The notes under the pieces: model-generated
The model's database searches: none
What the model was told of the DNA's origin: nothing
The model's input: only the letters and a program-made list of their open reading frames with translations
Made by a program: the position numbers and the translations under genes
From: Boletus sp. NGJ
Lineage: Eukaryota; Basidiomycota; Agaricomycetes; Boletales; Boletaceae
Length of the DNA: 64,000 nucleotides
NCBI GenBank assembly: GCA_019096195.1
Contig: JAGTXK010000012.1
Coordinates: 1 to 64,000 of the forward strand
Direction: 5' to 3'
Shown: one piece after another, positions 23,690-37,026 of the stretch
How the letters are laid out: each line of letters starts with the position of its first letter
Position numbering within the stretch: the first letter of the stretch is position 1

Positions 23690-26594
23690 TATTCACACCA
23701 TCCCGTCGATGGCGCTGCCTGCTAGCTCAGGGTGGTCGCCCAAGTCCGTGATGAACATTTTACCTCGCCGAGTTGAACGACGATACTTGCCTAATGCGGT
23801 CGGGCGAGTAATATTGCGCGGGAACGAATTAGTCATCGACTGTACAGCCATTCTTTTTTTTTCCTTGAAGCCTTCGCGTCCTTTTTTTTTTTTTTCCTCA
23901 TTGCTTTCACCATGAGGGTATACGCCAATCCACCTTGAACGCTACTTTTGCAACTCGGTTCCAAGTTCGGAGATCCTGAACCTCACTCCCACCATCACAT
24001 CGATTAAACCCGATTCGCACGACGAAACCCCCCCACCAACAAGTCAGGGCCCTTTTGTTTTTCCTACACAATGGGCTCGTTACGTTCGTGGAATATGAAA
24101 CCGGACCGCGTCGGCGCGCTGCTTGGTGTCGTTTTGATACTGAGCAGGTTCCATGGTGTCGGCGCGCGTCGATGATTATGTTGAGGTCTCTAATGAGTAG
24201 AGGTCGGTGGGTGTGTATGAGCTGCCGAACTCGTAGTTGTGGGACAGACATTTTTATTTTTATTTTATTTTTATTTTTTACAATTTTGTGTTTGGAATGT
24301 TGAATGTCAATATCAATGTGAAAGGGAACGAGAGACGTGGAGTTGAACCATCGAGTCGAATTTTGGTCGGGGACGCTTTTGAATCGGTGTGGATTAAGGT
24401 GGAGATGACGTTGCCCAAGGTTAGACGGGCACTCGAGCTCATCGTCAAACCAAAGCCGGCGAGTACACTTTTTTTTCACCTTCTCTCGTCCGACGGGGGG
24501 GATCCAAACTTACATTTCTTGTAAAAAAAAAAAAAAAACTTGGCAGTCGTTCGAAGTCCCGACGTCACCACCAGACCCACTGTACAAGTTTCCTCACGAA
24601 TATAGTGCGTTTTGCCCCCCCCCCCCCTCCTTTTTTTTTTTCTTTGGGGGCGCGTCATGACTGGCGGACTGATGCTTTGGTTGAACAGGTTTTTATGCGG
24701 CGCTCGCTGGAACGCCAGGGTATACTCCTTGGGCTCGGGCGGTTGGGGTGAGCGAGCGTGGTGGGACGCAGACGTACAGAACACCCAAGGTATGTAGGAT
24801 CCCTCTCTCGCGTGCGGTCGATGACGGCATTCACCACGCAGACGTCCTTGCATCATCTCACCCCGACCCCAAGCTTCCGTCGTCTGATGGCGACGCCGAC
24901 CTCGGCCCGAAGCCAAAGTCGGCGCTACCTCCAAGTCCCATCCCCCACGCCATTGTCGGAATCCGATGTGAGCATTGGTAACCACGTACTCGCTCTTGTT
25001 TACAGACCTCGGCGGTTGCGCCTCCCCCCCCCTTGATGAAGGAGTTAGGGCCGTCGTTTCGAGCAACTTGGTCTCCTCGGACTCGCCTCGGACGCGTGAA
25101 AGAAGAGTTATATGTTTGTCAATCTCGTATGATGTTTGGATGAGAACGCTCAACTGTTTCCCCGGTAGATTTCTGGACGTGCAAGGGACATGGACGATCC
25201 AGATACCGATGGTCACGCACGCACTCGGACGCCATTGGCGGGTGTTTTTCTTCTTCTCTCTCTTCATGAAATCAACTTCCAACCCTGACGGGAACGTTGT
25301 GCACAGGTCGATTCCTTTTGTAGCACTCAACCTGGTTCTTTCGACGCGTGCGATGATTCTCCGCGATCAGATGGCACTGTTTACTTTGATGCCCTGGACA
25401 CGTTCAGCGTTTCGCATTCATGTTCCATAATGGATGCTGACACCGAGGTAGACTGTTCTTACCCTGAGTTCGTCACCGCCTCGTGCTTTCATATCGTATG
25501 TCCATTATCAACAGGTCGCTGGAAATGGTCCGTCGGAGTGCATGTTGATATCCTTTTTCGTTGCTATTCATTTCGTTTTCGGTGACCTTGCCACCTGACC
25601 ATGTCATCAATACAGTACATCTTTGCTTCCAAGACAGGCACCGGGCGAACACGGTCAGGACCGCGCAAGTGCAAGCTCAAAGTTCAATCTACCGTCCTTT
25701 CGGGTCGAGGGTCCATCCCCAGACGAGAGCGATAGCACACGCAGTCATGCCATGGCGCCTTCTCCGGTGCGTTTCTCATATAAGCAATCCTATTCGAATC
25801 CCGACCTCGACGGAGATGTGTCTCCGCTCTGTCATTCCCCGTTGGCGGAGAAGAGGTGCCGAGACCGAGCGAGGGAGAGGCGCGGGGTGATTCTAAACAG
25901 AATTGGTACGCGTGGAGGATCGCACGTTTGTTCCTCTGACGGAACGTTGCCTCATGGTCGGGCGCCATCCCTCGTTGGCGGTCGCATGAGCGATGCTGAT
26001 TGGGCAAGTGGACGCTCGACAAGGAGGACACGGGTGGACGTTGACAAGGCAGAGAAGCAAACGGAGGATGATCCGGCCGACGTACCTCGGGAGGGAAGTC
26101 AACATCAACGTATCGCATCGGATACCGAGAACCGGGGATTCAGACAGTCTGGGTGTCCGAGTCGCCTAGGTGTTTGGGGTAAACTGGGTCGGGCTTGTCG
26201 GGAGAGGGTATGCAAGAATTTTTTTTCGTGGCGTGGTCGCGTTGTTGGTGGTGGTCCGGAATCAGAATCGGAACTAGGACCTGGGCCTGGTCCTGAACAG
26301 GGTGGTGTTGCTGGTGTTGCTGGTGTTAGTCGAACGGCTGCGCCACGGGTCGGCGCCACCGGGCCAGGAGCCAGGACGGCGGCGATGGAGAGGACGATTG
26401 ATACGAGGATCATGCCGGAACTGGACCGTGGGAGGCGACTCTCAAAGTGGACGCGTCCTCGTCCGACGAGCGCGACTGCTCTGCTTACAGGACCGACGTC
26501 GACGTCGACACCAACGCAAAAGCGATCGTCTGGCCGTCTTGTCAAACGACGACCAAGGAGCGAATACGATGGCTGGCGGATCAAGGTGACGTAG
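23690..26594 (+). CDS. Unrecognised multi-exon gene, Ser/Arg/Pro-rich C-terminus
   Basis: Several in-phase pieces look coding: LPNAVGRVILRGNELVID joined to YTPIHLERYFCNSV and SEILNLTPTITSIKPDSHDE, then SVWIKVEMTLPKVRRALELI, SFEVPTSPPDPLYKFPHEY, FYAALAGTPGYTPWARAVGV and CSTQPGSFDACDDSPRSDG. The C-terminus is one open frame from about 25623 to 26594 rich in Arg, Ser and Pro (PSPVRFSYKQSYSNPDLDG, ending SEYDGWRIKVT). The beta-rich N-terminal part could be arrestin-like, but I do not recognise the family. The start codon and several exon joins around 24050-24300 are unresolved, and the introns contain long A, T and C runs that may hide sequence errors. Two adjacent genes cannot be excluded. Confidence 0.45.
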
Positions 26595-27066
26595 ATGTTT
26601 TTGCGCCTGACCCAACTGGGCGTCGTTGGGCGACACCACTCGAAAACTCAAACCCGAGGCGCTGGTAACTCGTCGATTCCATCGAGCCATGCCATGGTTC
26701 CATTCCTGTTCTCTTTTTTTTTCTTTCTTTCATTTTCCATTTCCATTTCCATCGTCGTATATCGTTGATTCAATGGTCGTTTTTCCTCCCAAGCTGTGCG
26801 CTTTATCGCATGAATGGTAATTGTATGTATCGAGGTTTAATCACCGAGACTTGTTGGCCTTTTTTTCATGTTACGCCCGAGTGGCGATGGATACCTACCT
26901 GTTTTGACTAAATCCAGCCTGAGCGTTTTAAAAAAAGTTTCATTGAAAAAAGCAGCGTGTTTGGTATTGACTGTACGTTAACGCGTGGGGTCGAGAATCC
27001 AAGAATTATCTGCGTCGTCGGATATAGATAAATCCCCCCCCCCAAACAACTGGCGCATTCCGAATA
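26595..27066. other. Convergent intergenic stretch
   Basis: It separates the 3' ends of the unrecognised plus-strand gene and UTP14. It contains a C run near 27036 and pyrimidine-rich sequence near 26708-26750. No gene is seen. Confidence 0.5.
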
Positions 27067-30000
27067 CTAGAACTGCCTTTCCAACGGATCGATCACAGTA
27101 CCCATCTAGAGAAAGTAATCAGTCAGCGCCAGACCACCGGAACCCAGTCACAAAAAGAAGAAGAAAAAAGGCCACCCCCGGGACCCCAGAGCCCAGTCAA
27201 ACCATGCACGCACTTTTTTGACCACACGTGGCAACGTCCCTCGTTGGAACCCCACACGCGTGTTCCATTCGCTCCCCACCGGGACCTCCATCCGTCGCTC
27301 GAACTGGGCATGACTCGTATACGGATACGGCAACTCGCGCACGAGGTATTTCGCCGCTTTCTTGTCCCGTTTTTCAGAGATGATCAGGTGGGGTTTCGTA
27401 TGGTCTGCGCGGGCGGTTGGGGTGATGCCCGGGACGGATTTGATCAGGTGAGGTTTGGGGGGTAGCTTTTTGGTGCCGGTGCCGCCCCAGGTGCCCTGTG
27501 GGACGTGAGATGTGAGATGATGACGCGGGGGGGGGGGAGACGTACCCAGCCTGGGAGGGTGGTGTCCACCTCGCGCGGCGCATCCGCATCTGTTTCTTGT
27601 CGTTTGGCTTCTTCAAAAGCCTAGTCGTTGCGTGTGAGTACTCTGGGATGAAGAGTGAGGGTTATCGTCGTACCTGTACCACGTTGTCGCCTGCAAAGGC
27701 GAGCGCGACTAGGTCGCGTTGTTGGAATGCCCGAACGCCCTTGCGAGTTCCTTCTGCTGCGCGTTCCTGTTCCTCGACTTCGCTCGGGACGTCCGAATTA
27801 GAATTATCATCGCCCTCGTCTTGCGCAGGGCCGGTTACACCAGCAGACGTCTCTATGACGCGTTCTTTCCCTTTGTTTTTCTTACCCGACGCGCTCGGCA
27901 CGGGGGGTTCGGGAATCGTGAGTACGTTGTTCGTGTCGATTTCGAGCACCGCGTCGTCCCTTGCGCGTTCCCTTTCGTCCTCACGCTTCGCAGTCTGTTT
28001 TTTGAGCTTGTTTGAAGACTTGGTCAGCGCGTCAGCGGCCTTGTGCACGCGCACTTCGTTTCGCTTCCGAGAGGGTCCGGAAGACGATGGAGGTACAAGC
28101 CAAGGGTTGGGAATCGATGTGGGGGTAGGCGTAGGCGTGGATATGCTTGGGGTGAGCGTCGGTTCGGGGGCGGGTAGGTCCTGCAAAAGAAGGTCGGAGG
28201 ATTGCAGGGTGACACTGGATGTATCCGAGGCCAAGGAACCTAGCGGTTTGAGAGCGCCAAGTATCGTTCCAGGTCGGAACGAAAGTCGTCCACCGGTGCG
28301 TTGTACCATGGTCGCGTCCTTTGCAGGGAGAACTGTGGGGGACTCGGTTCCGTCGTCGTCTTCTTCCCCGTCGATCCTGAATCTCATTTCCTTTTGAAGT
28401 TCCTCGGCTTGAGCGTCCGCTTCTCGAGACTGTCTCGCAGCGGCATCGCGCATGAACTTCATGCTGAACACGCTCTTGCTCTCAACGCCCGGGGGGAGAT
28501 CGTCATCGTCCTCTACACGCAGCGCAGCCAGCTCATCGAAAGCGCCACGCTTGATCTCTGCTTCGTCCTGTTCCTCCTCGTCGCTCTCTGTGTCCTGGCT
28601 TCCTTCATCGTCGCTGTTTTCCCCACGTATCCGCCGCCGCAGCTTCTCACCGCGCTCGAGCATCTCACCGATGGCTTGCCGCTGATCCTGATCGAGCCCT
28701 TCGCGGCCTTTCATCCCCTTGGCCCACTTGCCCGTATTCTTATGTCGGAGCGTCGCGCGTTCCCTCGCGCGTTGCACTTCCGCCTTCAACTGCTCCTTGT
28801 CATTCTCCCCATCCCCATCCCCATCCCCATCCCCATCCCCATCCCCGTCCGCACCATCCAGCCGCTCACGCTGCTTCTTCCGTATCCGTCGGTACGTCTT
28901 GCTTTTTATCTTGGCGATCCGTTTCGCTTTTCTGTCCGCCCGAAACGCCAGCTCGCGCATCATTCGAAGTTCGGTGCGACGCGCGGCAACTTCTTCCACG
29001 CTGAGATGGGCCATTTTGAGTGCTTCTGTGTGCGCGATGTCTTCGTCACGTAGCTGTGCCGATTTGAGGAGCTTGTCGACGGCGGACTCAAACTCGTTGG
29101 AAGGCTAGACAGGCAAGGTTATGTGGGTGTGAATGTGACGATCAGGTCTTATGGCTTACTGTGAATTTGGCTGCGAGTTCGAGGTTGGAGACACGACTCG
29201 GTTTCTCGGCTTGCAGAGGAAAGCTGAGGTGTTCTGCCTAAGATGGGGGGTCAGATAGATGACCGTCTGCGGTTTCAATCCTGAATTGGTGTCAATGTAC
29301 CTCTTTGATACGTTTCATTGTGGCCGACCATTTGTCCACCTCTTCTTTCGTTTGTTCGTATGCAGCTTCTCGGTCGAGACGTTCTTGTGCTCGCTGAGGG
29401 AGCGGCGCGGAGAGTGTTTTCGTTTTCAAGCTGGACGATGTGAGAGGTTTCGTCGTTTTCTTGAGGGCAGCGAGGGTAGCGGAGGAGGACGCGAGTGGAG
29501 CGAGAAGGTCGTCCAGCTTGAGAGTACTCGAGCCTTTACAGAGCTCAGTATATCAGACGCATAGCATCGATGTATATATGTACCTCGAACCCCAAACTCG
29601 CTTTCCTCCCCAGCTTCGGTGCGGTCAGTGACGCGTCGACGTTTTTTGGGACCGGGTTCCGCTACCTGATCTGGTTTGCGTTTGTGGGATGCGGCGGGGT
29701 CGAGGTTTGAGAGGAAGGTTTCGAGGTCGGCGAGCGCTTCGGGTGAGGGGTCCTCAGAGTCGGAAGCAGATATACGTACATCATCGTCACCCTCGTCGAC
29801 TGCGCTGGCTCCGTCATCGTCATCCTCTTGCTCCTCGTCTGTGGCTTCATCCCCGACTTCGTCCCCACTCATACCTACATCTGCGTCTCCAGCCGCTGTC
29901 CACCCTTCTTCGTCCACCACCACCACAGTCTTTGTCTGTACGTCTTGCAGCTTCTTGTCGACCTTTGAAGGCGGGTCCTCGTCGTTCTCCACATCTGCAC

Positions 30001-30672
30001 GTCCGTCGAAGACATCGAGGACATCAAAGAACTCGCCTACACTTTCCTCGTCCATCTCCTCATCCTCGTCTGCGTCGTCATTTTCCGGAACTGATCGAGA
30101 GTCCTCCGACTGGGCATCAGAGTCTTCGTTGAGATCAACCTCCTTCACGACATGTCGTTTCCTGTCCGAAGCCTTATTTCTGCGCATAGCTCCGGTTTGA
30201 GCACCCTAAACGAGACCGTCAACGGTGGACAAGGCGAGATAAAAGGTCGTATACGCACCCTGCGCTCGAACCCCGAACCTGCAAACGCGTCCCTATCGCC
30301 CTCCTCAAACGCATCCTCACTATCGATATCCTCGTCGTCCTCACTGTCCACTCGCCCGTCCCCGTCTCCGTCCTCGTCCTCATCATCTCGCATTAGCCTC
30401 GCACGTAGCTTCTCCATCGCTTCTTGACCCAACCCACTGAGGTCCATCTCATCGTCTGAGCCATATCGTCGTCCTTCGGTTTCGTGACGGTCCAGAGAGA
30501 GCGCCACTTTTGCGCGACGGACCTTGGATGGGGCATATTCGTACACGTCGTCGATGGCACGCGGCTTGCCTTTGCCTTGGGAGTGGGCTTTCCGGCGTGC
30601 TCTAACGGGGTGTTTTTTCGAGAACGAATGGACCTTGAACGGTCCTTTTGATGATTTGATGTCTCTGGCCAT
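27067..30672 (-). CDS. utp14: U3 snoRNP component UTP14
   Basis: This is an essential nucleolar factor of the small-subunit processome that activates the helicase Dhr1. The start gives MARDIKSSKGPFKVHSFSKK. Long acidic low-complexity blocks follow, then LEKRQ-free helical parts: GSSTLKLDDLLAPLASSS, PLPQRAQERLDREAAYEQTK and NLELAAKFTP. The conserved core in the 27662-29014 exon has MAHLSVEEVAARRTELRMMRELAFRADRK, split here as two neighbouring blocks, then KIKSKTYRRIRKKQRERL and LRHKNTGKWAKGMKGREGLD. The C-terminus reads KPHLIKSVPGITPTARAD, YPYTSHAQFERRMEVP and NTRVGFQRGTLPRVVKK; after an intron at about 27107-27217 it ends MGTVIDPLERQF. About seven introns are needed. A hexanucleotide repeat encodes an Asp-Gly tract inside the core. 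Confidence 0.93.
28806..28850. repeat. (CCCCAT)n hexanucleotide repeat inside the UTP14 coding exon
   Basis: About seven tandem copies of ccccat lie in the plus strand. The coding strand is therefore GGGGAT-repeated and encodes alternating Gly and Asp (DGDGDG) within an acidic spacer. Confidence 0.9.
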
Positions 30673-30857
30673 TGATGGGGGGCCGGAGTTGAAGCTTAAA
30701 ATGTGGCCAACCTCACAACTGTTCAGGAAGAAAATGATGTGGCTCAGCAGATACTACATGATCGATTCCAGATATAGAAGGTAGTAGTTCCAGTGTACAG
30801 GATGCATAGTCGAATTGAAACGATACTCTACAGACGAAGAACTCCTAGGTCCCTGTC

Positions 30858-31984
30858 CTATACCCCTTCTGCACCACGGACATCCTCTGGATCCAATTCA
30901 AGAGGGTCGGCAGCCCTTAACGCTTCCTCCTCATCTCTCGATGTCCAGTGATGTGAAGCCGAGTTTAGGTTTCCAAAACTTCTCCGGGTATTCCAGGCGG
31001 CGGCAACATAATCAACCAGAGCACGGAGGAACTCTGAGCAGACATCCCAGATCTCACGCATGTGTACAATGGTGAACTTGGGCAACTGGTCGAAACCTCT
31101 CAGACGGAGTACGAAGCGGTTATAGACAGTACTGATGACGATAAATCCCATCAGGAGAATCATAGTTCTAGTTTGAACATTATAAGCAAAAAAGCAAGGC
31201 AGGATGGGGATCGAACATACGAGATGGTCAAGAAGACGAGCACTCCTCCGAAGAAACCACGTTCCCCAGTCGGACATGCATACTGTAAGGACGTTTAACC
31301 ACAGGGATAGCCAGGGATTAGAGTGTCTCACATGTGTCCGCCATTCAAATTCGTAGTGGCAAGCCCTATCTTCTTCCGAGGGCCACTGACCGAGAAGTAC
31401 AGGTTTCCCTATCACGATGATACATTAGCCAGACATGGATTCAAAAGACGGATATCGAACCTGCAGAATAAACAGACGTGTCACATATGAAGAGGATGGT
31501 TGAACTGCCTCGCTCGTCGCCCATTCCACACCGGGATCCTTGTGACTGGTGGAGCAACAAACCCCCGTCCTTTGTCTCCAGTGTCGTATTCACGAGTCTG
31601 ATCAGTCAAACGTTCACTTCTAGTACACTGTGCAGCAGTATCCAGGACAGGCTTACCCAATGGCAAAATCCCCATGATTCCTTCTCACTAGCCCAGCAAT
31701 GTCGACCTGGCTCTCGTCGAGCCCGGTGTTCCAAGGGTCGGTGTTGACTCCTCCACATATATTGAGGTATACCGTGCGTCCGCCATCAGTCTGAAATTGA
31801 TAGTCTTTGCTGAAACACGCTAAGCGAGCGCAATGCGATGCTTCTGATGCTAGACACACCTGGCTTTGAGAGGGCTCAGATCATAGTAATTATTAGCACT
31901 GTCGTGAACCGTGCAGGGCTGCTCTGCGGCGAGGACTGTGCCAGACAGGAAAAGCAAAAGCCCGAGCCTCCACGAACACGGCAT
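30858..31984 (-). CDS. MRH-domain type I membrane protein (Mrl1/Atg27-like cargo receptor)
   Basis: The start gives a signal peptide (MPCSWRLGLLLFLSGTVLA) followed directly by EQPCTVHDSANNYYDLSPLKA, the opening of a mannose-6-phosphate-receptor homology domain. Next come GGRTVYLNICGGVNTD and QVDIAGLVRRNHGDFAIG, then SSTILFICDTSVYSAG, GQWPSEEDRACHYEFEWRTH and ACPTGERGFFGG, matching the second half of MRH folds with their disulfide cysteines. A membrane segment (VLVFLTI joined to ILLMGFIVISTVYNR) leads to a cytosolic tail with FDQLPKF and an acidic C-terminus. Proteins of this type sort cargo between Golgi, endosome and vacuole, or support autophagy (Atg27); I cannot tell which. The gene lies head to head with the complex I subunit gene with only about 150 bp between starts. 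Confidence 0.83.
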
Positions 31985-32133
31985 AATGACGGGACCAGCA
32001 CGGTATGTAGTGGTGTGAGGGCAATTTGAGTCGAGAGTCGACCCCCCGGTGGGAGGTTTCCCACTCCTGCGTCACCGCCACAGCCGATTTACACCGCTTC
32101 GTCGACATAGACCAACAACTGCGTCCCCGACGA
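31985..32133. promoter_or_regulatory. Short divergent promoter between the MRH receptor and complex I 49-kDa genes
   Basis: Start codons on opposite strands are 149 bp apart, so both promoters must share this segment unless leader introns exist. No TATA-like box is obvious. Confidence 0.5.
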
Positions 32134-34202
<2,069 letters not shown>

Positions 34203-34689
34203 AGCCGCATGTACATGTTTTGTTATTCAGATTTTTTTATCCCTGAATACACTGACACTCCATCAACATGTGTATCCCTTGACCTCGTCTCACTTTGACC
34301 TATCCGGCGATCGCGAACAACGGTGTTCAGCATGGGGTCTTGCAAGACAAAATATTTATCATTGAGGCATCTCTTGACGCCTTTGCTCTACAGCATGACT
34401 GCTCAGGTTGAACTAGAATCGCCCGCCAGCCCATCAAGGTCCCTTACCTCGTGCAAATCAGGTATCCCGTTCCCGCGACCTGGAGGACATTAAAAAAAGC
34501 ATTCGACGATCGGGATGCTAGAGGTGTCTCGCAGCGAATCGCAGAAGCCTGGGACATCCCCTGCAAAAAGGTTACGAACCGCATCAACCATTTTATGGGG
34601 GACTTGCGACCTTTGCAACATCCTTTCTTCACGACAAAGGAAGAAAGCAAACCACGAAATTGCGTGCAATGACTTCAGGACTATGAATC

Positions 34690-36060
34690 AACATATGAAG
34701 GAACGAGAAGCGAAATGTCCATCACAATGAACGTGCAAGTACATGTACAGTGTCAACGAGTTATGGTGGCAACTATGGCGTGGGGCGAGACTGATCGAAC
34801 GGTAAACGAAGTGAGAAAAGAAAAGGCTTTGGATTTCAGGCTGCTGACCGTGGTGGGATACAGGGGCACATACCGTCCGTAGAAACGCCTATACGTATCA
34901 TTCCTTCGCCGAGCTCGATCGAGGAACTCTTTGAGCCGCTGCTGTTGATGCGGACGGTCAGCATCACTAAATGTCGTCGGTAGGGTCAGTGCAAAGGAGA
35001 TATCCATCTCGTGCACGGCGCGACCGGCTACTCTCTAGACAGCGGTACACAATCAACGTTGAATCGACGTCCCTGGCAAGCTCCTTGCGCGTATACTCAC
35101 CGATCTATCCCCTCTCGTAGTAATACGGTGATCACTAAGTATCGTGTCGGGGGCTTGCTTGCCAGTGACTGAGTCGAGAATGACGACACAACTGATTGGC
35201 AGGGCATGGGACTCTGAAAGATCTCACATCCGGTCACACCAAATGAGACAGACAAACATATTTTACACTTCAATGCGCGATCAGATAAGTTATATCACAC
35301 CCGGACTTTCCTTTCTGCACTCCCATTCATTTCGGAACCTGACGAGGAAAATCCAAATGAAGGTCAATACATATGATCCACGCGTGATGGCGATTTACCG
35401 TTCGGCGCACGTCATTTAGAGTATCGCAATCTTGATTGAAGTACCGCATTCCTCTGCGTGACGTTCAAGGTCCGCATCTCCAGGTTGACGGTACGAAGAA
35501 CAGGAGGGGCGATGGTCCGCGTTGGCCTGGCTAGTGATGAAGCACTCCAGATATACGGAAGGCGCGTTCGGAGGAAGTGGTCTTATGACGGTCTAGTGAA
35601 CCGAAAGATATTGCCAAAGACCAGATAGGCACCGAGTAGTCAGCGTAAAAGTATGCAAGTCTCGCGGAATGCACATGGAGTAAAAGAGGCTATGCAATCT
35701 TATTAGCTCAGTAGTGATGAAATACGAGTCCGAGTCCTCGCCATACCTCCACAGGATGAATGGGCTTGTACGAAGCAACGACGAAAGGAATGTTAGGACG
35801 GAGAATCACAAAAGAACGAGGGTGCAATGTGTCGAGAGCAAGTGTACATGCTTGAACTCTCATACTGACGAGGACCCTCTTCGTATAACTGACCAGAGTC
35901 AGCTATGTCAAGCATAAGTGGATACGAGCAGAAAGCTAGGACGATGAACAAACCATTGAAACAGCCATGTGACAAAGTGAGAGCATTGTGCGGAAGTAAC
36001 ATCACCTTCGAGCCGAAGAATGGGGCCAAGAGTTAGATTACTCCTTGACACGGGCACTCC
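34690..36060 (-). CDS. Unrecognised multi-exon gene
   Basis: Spliced pieces on the minus strand join with canonical sites: SNLTLGPILRLE to ADSGQLYEEGPRQYESSSI to PFILWRYGEDSDSYFITTEL. Then come PLPPNAPSVYLECFITSQAN, a basic piece (NGSAERKVR), and SHALPISCVVILDSVTGKQA with ILSDHRITTRGDRS. An intron leads to VAGRAVHEMDISFALTLPTT and RLKEFLDRARRRNDTYRRFY. These have the look of conserved protein, but I recognise no domain. The start lies close to the stop of the fasciclin gene upstream and is not fixed; the C-terminal exon near 34.7-34.8 kb is uncertain. About seven introns are implied. A joint transcript with the upstream fasciclin gene is conceivable. Confidence 0.4.
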
Positions 36061-36146
36061 GGATAATCAACTGAGAGCCACTTGTGAATTCATAACTGTC
36101 GTGTCGTGACGTTAAATCTGGATATCCCACACGATCCAATATGTAC

Positions 36147-36926
36147 TCAGTTAGGCTTGATGGTACCATCGATCATGTATATTACGCCATTTCCCCCCTA
36201 CGACGACGTTAGTTTGCTAACCAAGATGCAGACAGACTCGTACCTCTTTCATCTCAATGATGTGTGCATCATCTTCGAGGGTCACCATTGACCAAGCGGG
36301 CGAGTTCTTCGCGCCAGAGACCGGCGTAAACATGACCGACTTGCCGTCCAGCAAGGTATTATACGTCACCGGGGCATCGGACAACGAGATGCGGAACTAA
36401 AATGGCATGAGTAAGTGCGGACATACTTCACATGCTAGGGCTCACAGGAATGATGTGTGCCGCAACCCAACGCTCGACGTTGTGCCTCGACTGCTGGTCG
36501 TATTGCTCCTCCGACATGCCAACTTCTGGCTCAGCAAAGGCAGGTCCTTGATGTCTATAATCGACATGCAGATCATTCGCAAGGTTGATGTTGCCGCGTG
36601 TGCGAACATGACGAGGAACATGCGTACGGTTTCCGCGTGAGAGCCATAACAGCCTCGTTCGTAGGGACGAGCAACGTCCACTGGTTGTCGATAACACTGA
36701 ATTCCTTCGAGAACTCTGTCTCTCGCGCGTAAGAAAAGTAGATGCTTGCCGACGATTCAATGGTGAGCAGGTCCGCCAGGCTAGGTTTCGTGGTCGTCAA
36801 CGGGGTGAACACCGAGTCCTGGAGAAAATCTTGTGTCATGGCTGATGGTGATAATATTTCCTGGTCCCCGAAGGACGCTGATACGAAGAACGGGAAGGCA
36901 AGAGCAAGAAGATGGGATGCTCGCAT
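36147..36926 (-). CDS. Secreted fasciclin (FAS1) domain protein
   Basis: The start gives a signal peptide (MRASHLLALAFPFFVSASFG). The FAS1 domain follows: SLADLLTIESSASIYFSYAR, VIDNQWTLLVPTNEAVMALT (H1 motif region), HQGPAFAEPEVGM over an intron, and RHNVERWVAAHIIPV. It continues with FRISLSDAPVTYNTLLDGKS, AWSMVTLEDDAHIIEMKE and the H2-like end GGNGVIYMIDGTIKPN before TGA. Four exons give about 200 residues with one FAS1 domain and no C-terminal anchor. Family members act in cell adhesion, or in yeast in vacuole and autophagosome fusion (S. pombe Fsc1). Adjacent genes give no functional hint. Confidence 0.75.
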
Positions 36927-37026
36927 GGCTAGTGGTTATGTAACGACCCTGCTTGAGCGAGTTGAGCTGGTCAAGACTGCCTCGGTAATTGCCGAACCAC
37001 CTGATCAACTTGAAGTTACTGAGGGG

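Noticed and set aside
28806-28850. CCCCAT array as a telomere-like repeat
   Set aside because: It is short, inside a conserved exon, and codes for an in-frame Gly-Asp tract.
27597-29053. Long plus-strand ORFs opposite UTP14 (up to 266 codons)
   Set aside because: They are antisense shadows of repetitive acidic and basic UTP14 codons, Ser/Leu-rich and without family features.
31190-31230. ggggatcgaacatacgagatgg as a tRNA 3' half
   Set aside because: It lies in an intron of the MRH gene, and no matching 5' half or anticodon arm is present.
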